NCBI GenBank assembly: GCA_035528235.1
Contig: DATKZB010000083.1
Location: 1-7,494, forward strand
Length of the DNA: 7,494 nt
Source of the DNA: DATKZB01 sp035528235
Lineage (GTDB): Bacteria > Planctomycetota > Phycisphaerae > FEN-1346
Direction: 5' to 3'
Shown here: positions 6,701 through 7,494 of the stretch, one piece after another
Position numbering within the stretch: the first letter of the stretch is position 1
Layout: every line of letters starts with the position of its first letter
The notes under the pieces: generated by a model
The model's database searches: none
The model's input: only the letters and a program-made list of their open reading frames with translations
What the model was told of the DNA's origin: nothing
Translations under genes and position numbers: made by a program

Positions 6701-6896
6701 GGCTGACGAGTGGGCCCGTCTGTGGCAGGAGAACGAGGCCACCCAGGAGTTTGGCGAGATCGCCGCGCGAACCATCACCTACGACCCCTCGACCGGCCGC
6801 GTCGACGTCATCGACCAGCAGGTGATTACCGTGACGCCGCGACCCAAGATCGAGCCCAAGCCCGTGCCGAAACTCGTACCGGGCACCCGACGCTGA
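3726..6896 (+). CDS. lptC: Giant membrane-anchored LptC/LptA-like (OstA-fold) LPS transport protein
   Basis: 1056 residues. A short basic N-terminus (FRR) and one hydrophobic helix (about 6-28, N-in) anchor it in the inner membrane; the rest should be periplasmic. Residues about 65-215 look like LptC: FFTKDGRIVTLLADQGHAV (106-124), LWGNVVLVDD (140-149), then a L..VVFDN...MSTDGPVVM stretch (164-184). Pro/Ala linkers follow (about 232-256 and 288-328). From about 330 to 1035 many OstA/LptA-like units appear, each with 'G-D/K/N-V-x-L/I' strands and 'A..L.V.F' strands, e.g. VERLVGHGDVYLKN, FLEAFGDVLIDRDD, RIRAEKLSVAFG, RLNAERLWIYFA and RITSRDLQVVFG. The end is a Pro/Lys/Arg tail; I see no LptD-like barrel. 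E. coli LptC (191) and LptA (185) total about a third of this length. The gene follows kdsC with a 4-nt GTGA overlap, the place of lptC-lptA in enterobacteria, so I infer that it carries LPS across the periplasm as one chain. The LptC-like call is firm; the bridge role is inference. Confidence 0.85.
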   Translation: MTFRRVMLVVLPLLGAVFIFTVLWYVYADWEASLVPGGARFDGPVPRMPTGKEEIQTVQEVGHEVSTNVNLIRRDTEGRMEMRFLADRIEHKDKTSTDIDRPRIQFFTKDGRIVTLLADQGHAVTKGALTNVDDIESGRLWGNVVLVDDRGTPDDLADDILVGLEDVVFDNERYEMSTDGPVVMAGPEMSLSARKMQMALDRDTRRINTMTFFHDVFITFEAGDRMRVSLSAPADEAPPPTSPPAEGPATPADEAGDLWRIDLADDVFARQDDQNLRCDRLILYNEAQGGREPAGPGGTQADGQVPPGTTAPPEPRKAAKAAESTPTGPLVVIANGPLIITPVGADERKVLGDEQRQVTATGSPVVIEDGETRIVGDVVRYNAATASGTVIGKDGPMLLEQPGRLHLTGGRLDFNRRALAATIQGEGSLQARVTTASLTGSTGGATAEKTPAEPSVLDASWKRGMHLEFYSLPSDQTEGMGEIKRAEFHGKAVVNQAEGILRGEDLAIDFVRAEPGRGQTVERLVGHGDVYLKNAPPKQDATVTPTAKDAPETTIGDIACQDLDIQFAAESGGGAQPKRLDAAGGVAINDTRGRIRAEKLSVAFGRTEKGTMDARFLEAFGDVLIDRDDLHAEGDHVRRDTTAGTLLLEGKPARAKSGGSRIVGARIEFSEADGRASVRGPGELEMPATTDLRGRPRDTPQPLLVQWENGMLFEDQRNFAHFNGKVRTVTGGSRLNAERLWIYFADRPEPPADPAAAEPPKKASAGDEMGNLFGRKALVRLLAEQKVLAIDGQLADDGTVRHQMEIVGDNLTYLEENRKAYVRGPGRLRILAREKPKTGEPTGPGIMPKQVEAFWKDAVLDGYARTTVGWVESMAYDGASGRAYFKGDVDATHAGRGVPGGGESRRAPTGTRITSRDLQVVFGQKVPDAASATPAATLPPVTPATPQQERMTVEKLVADGSVLLWVDDRRGSAARLIYQREPEMIRLYRGPGADEWARLWQENEATQEFGEIAARTITYDPSTGRVDVIDQQVITVTPRPKIEPKPVPKLVPGTRR
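4929..6701 (+). repeat. Diverged three-copy protein repeat (W-box to RGPG) within the lpt gene
   Basis: Each unit opens with a Trp box: SWKRGMHLEF (W461), QWENGMLFED (W707) and FWKDAVLDGY (W855). A 'F.G.V' strand follows (FHGKAVV, FNGKVRT, FKGDVDA), then an 'L.(I/V).F' strand (LAIDF, LWIYF, LQVVF). Each closes at an RGPG turn: VRGPGELEM (R679), VRGPGRLRI (R823) and YRGPGADEW (R989). A related QPGRL turn at 401-405 precedes the first unit. Unit lengths from W to RGPG are about 218, 116 and 134 residues; the first contains extra OstA-like strands. The repeat is visible only at protein level. Confidence 0.6.
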
Positions 6897-6938
6897 CGGG
6901 CTCGTCGTCGCGGCCGAGCGCACAGGAGGAGGCAGACC

Positions 6939-7433
6939 ATGGACGCTATCGAAGCCCTGCGCACGCGGCGGTCGTGTCGCCGCTATGCCGACCGTGATGT
7001 GCCGCGCGACCTCGTCGAGAAGATCGTGGACGCGGGCCGCCTGGCCGCCACGGCGCGAAACGAGCAGCCGTGGGAGTTTGTCGTCGTGACGGACGCCGCG
7101 GCGCGGAGCGAAATCGCCGCCATGGCCGAGTACGGGGCGTTCATCGCCGACTCGCCGGTCTGTATCGCTGTCCTGGCGAAGGACACGAAGTACTATCTGG
7201 AGGACGGCTCGGCTGCCACCCAGAACATCCTTCTGGCCGCCCACGCGCTCGGCCTGGGCGCGTGCTGGGTGGCCGGCGACAAGAAGGCCTACGCGCCGAA
7301 GATCGTCGAACGCCTGGGCGCCCCCGCCACGATGAAACTCGTGGCCCTGGTGGCCGTCGGCTGGCCGGAAGGTCCGCTGCCGAAACCCGGCAAACGCTCC
7401 TTGGCCGACGTCATCCACTGGGACATGTTTTGA
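6939..7433 (+). CDS. Nitroreductase family protein (FMN-dependent oxidoreductase)
   Basis: 164 residues. The N-terminus carries RTRRSCRRYADRDVP (8-22), the FMN-phosphate-binding arginine/serine motif of nitroreductases, followed by AGRLAATARNEQPWEFVVV (32-50) with the conserved N41, Q43, P44 and W45. Next come ATQNILLAAHALGLGACWVA, the typical buried helix with its G-L-G-A turn, and a C-terminal VAVGWPEGPLPKPGKRSLAD(V) segment with the late FMN-contacting Lys/Arg. It is probably a cytoplasmic homodimer that uses NAD(P)H. The protein is shorter than NfsB-type enzymes (about 217), as in the compact nitroreductase subfamily; the natural substrate cannot be read from sequence. A strong AGGAGGAGG site (6924-6932) sits 6 nt before ATG. 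It lies 42 nt after the lpt gene with no terminator seen between, so read-through is likely, but a role in LPS synthesis is not implied. Confidence 0.95.
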   Translation: MDAIEALRTRRSCRRYADRDVPRDLVEKIVDAGRLAATARNEQPWEFVVVTDAAARSEIAAMAEYGAFIADSPVCIAVLAKDTKYYLEDGSAATQNILLAAHALGLGACWVAGDKKAYAPKIVERLGAPATMKLVALVAVGWPEGPLPKPGKRSLADVIHWDMF

Positions 7434-7464
7434 GCGGTCTGACACCGGCGTCATCAAGTTAGTG

Positions 7465-7490
7465 CGCGGCGGGTCCCCGTACCCGCCGCG
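7465..7490 (+). terminator. Perfect 10-bp hairpin after the nitroreductase, possible terminator
   Basis: CGCGGCGGGT (7465-7474) pairs exactly with ACCCGCCGCG (7481-7490) around the 6-nt loop CCCCGT, 31 nt after the nitroreductase stop. It is very stable and well placed to end the kdsD-to-nitroreductase transcript. The four bases visible after it are GGGC and the window then stops, so a following T-run looks absent. A dispersed palindromic repeat of REP type is an alternative. Confidence 0.5.
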
Positions 7491-7494
7491 GGGC

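Noticed and set aside
4980..7457. 825-codon open frame on the minus strand opposite the lpt and nitroreductase genes
   Set aside because: Its translation is rich in Gly, Arg, Val, Asp and His with no recognisable domain, and it mirrors codon positions of two well-supported plus-strand genes. Long antisense frames are usual in DNA this GC-rich.

Overview
The window is GC-rich and dense with genes. It reads as chromosomal DNA from a Gram-negative bacterium whose outer membrane contains Kdo-type lipopolysaccharide: kdsD and kdsC (Kdo biosynthesis) lie directly before a gene for an inner-membrane-anchored LptC/LptA-like LPS export protein. The GC-rich codon use, an ABC exporter paired with a DUF1854 protein, a long secreted coiled-coil protein of unknown type and the very large Lpt protein make me lean towards Planctomycetota (Phycisphaerae-like) or a related PVC lineage. 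That placement is inference, not shown by any single marker.

Layout. Bases 2-181 (+) are the last 59 codons of an ABC exporter ATPase. Its stop overlaps the start of a complete DUF1854 gene (178-726, +). A 124-nt convergent gap with a GC-rich hairpin follows. A signal-peptide, coiled-coil protein of unknown function runs on the minus strand (851-1957), with its own well-formed promoter in a short AT-rich island. The 191-nt divergent gap (1958-2148) separates it from a plus-strand cluster: kdsD (2149-3162), kdsC (3166-3729), an LptC/LptA-like giant (3726-6896) and, 42 nt on, a compact nitroreductase (6939-7433). A 10-bp perfect hairpin (7465-7490) lies just after the nitroreductase at the window edge. 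No gene-free stretch exceeds 300 nt.

How the genes work together. KdsD makes arabinose-5-phosphate, the Kdo precursor, and KdsC dephosphorylates Kdo-8-phosphate. The third gene sits where lptC and lptA lie in the enterobacterial kdsD-kdsC-lptC-lptA-lptB cluster. Here one 1056-residue polypeptide has an N-terminal membrane anchor, an LptC-like segment and a long series of OstA/LptA-like beta-rich units. No separate lptA or lptB follows. It may be a covalent periplasmic LPS bridge, the most interesting object in the window. The start signals (3-nt gap, GTGA overlap) suggest kdsD-kdsC-lpt are translated as a coupled operon. The nitroreductase has a strong ribosome binding site of its own and no evident link to LPS.

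No tRNA, rRNA, CRISPR, insertion sequence or phage gene was seen.
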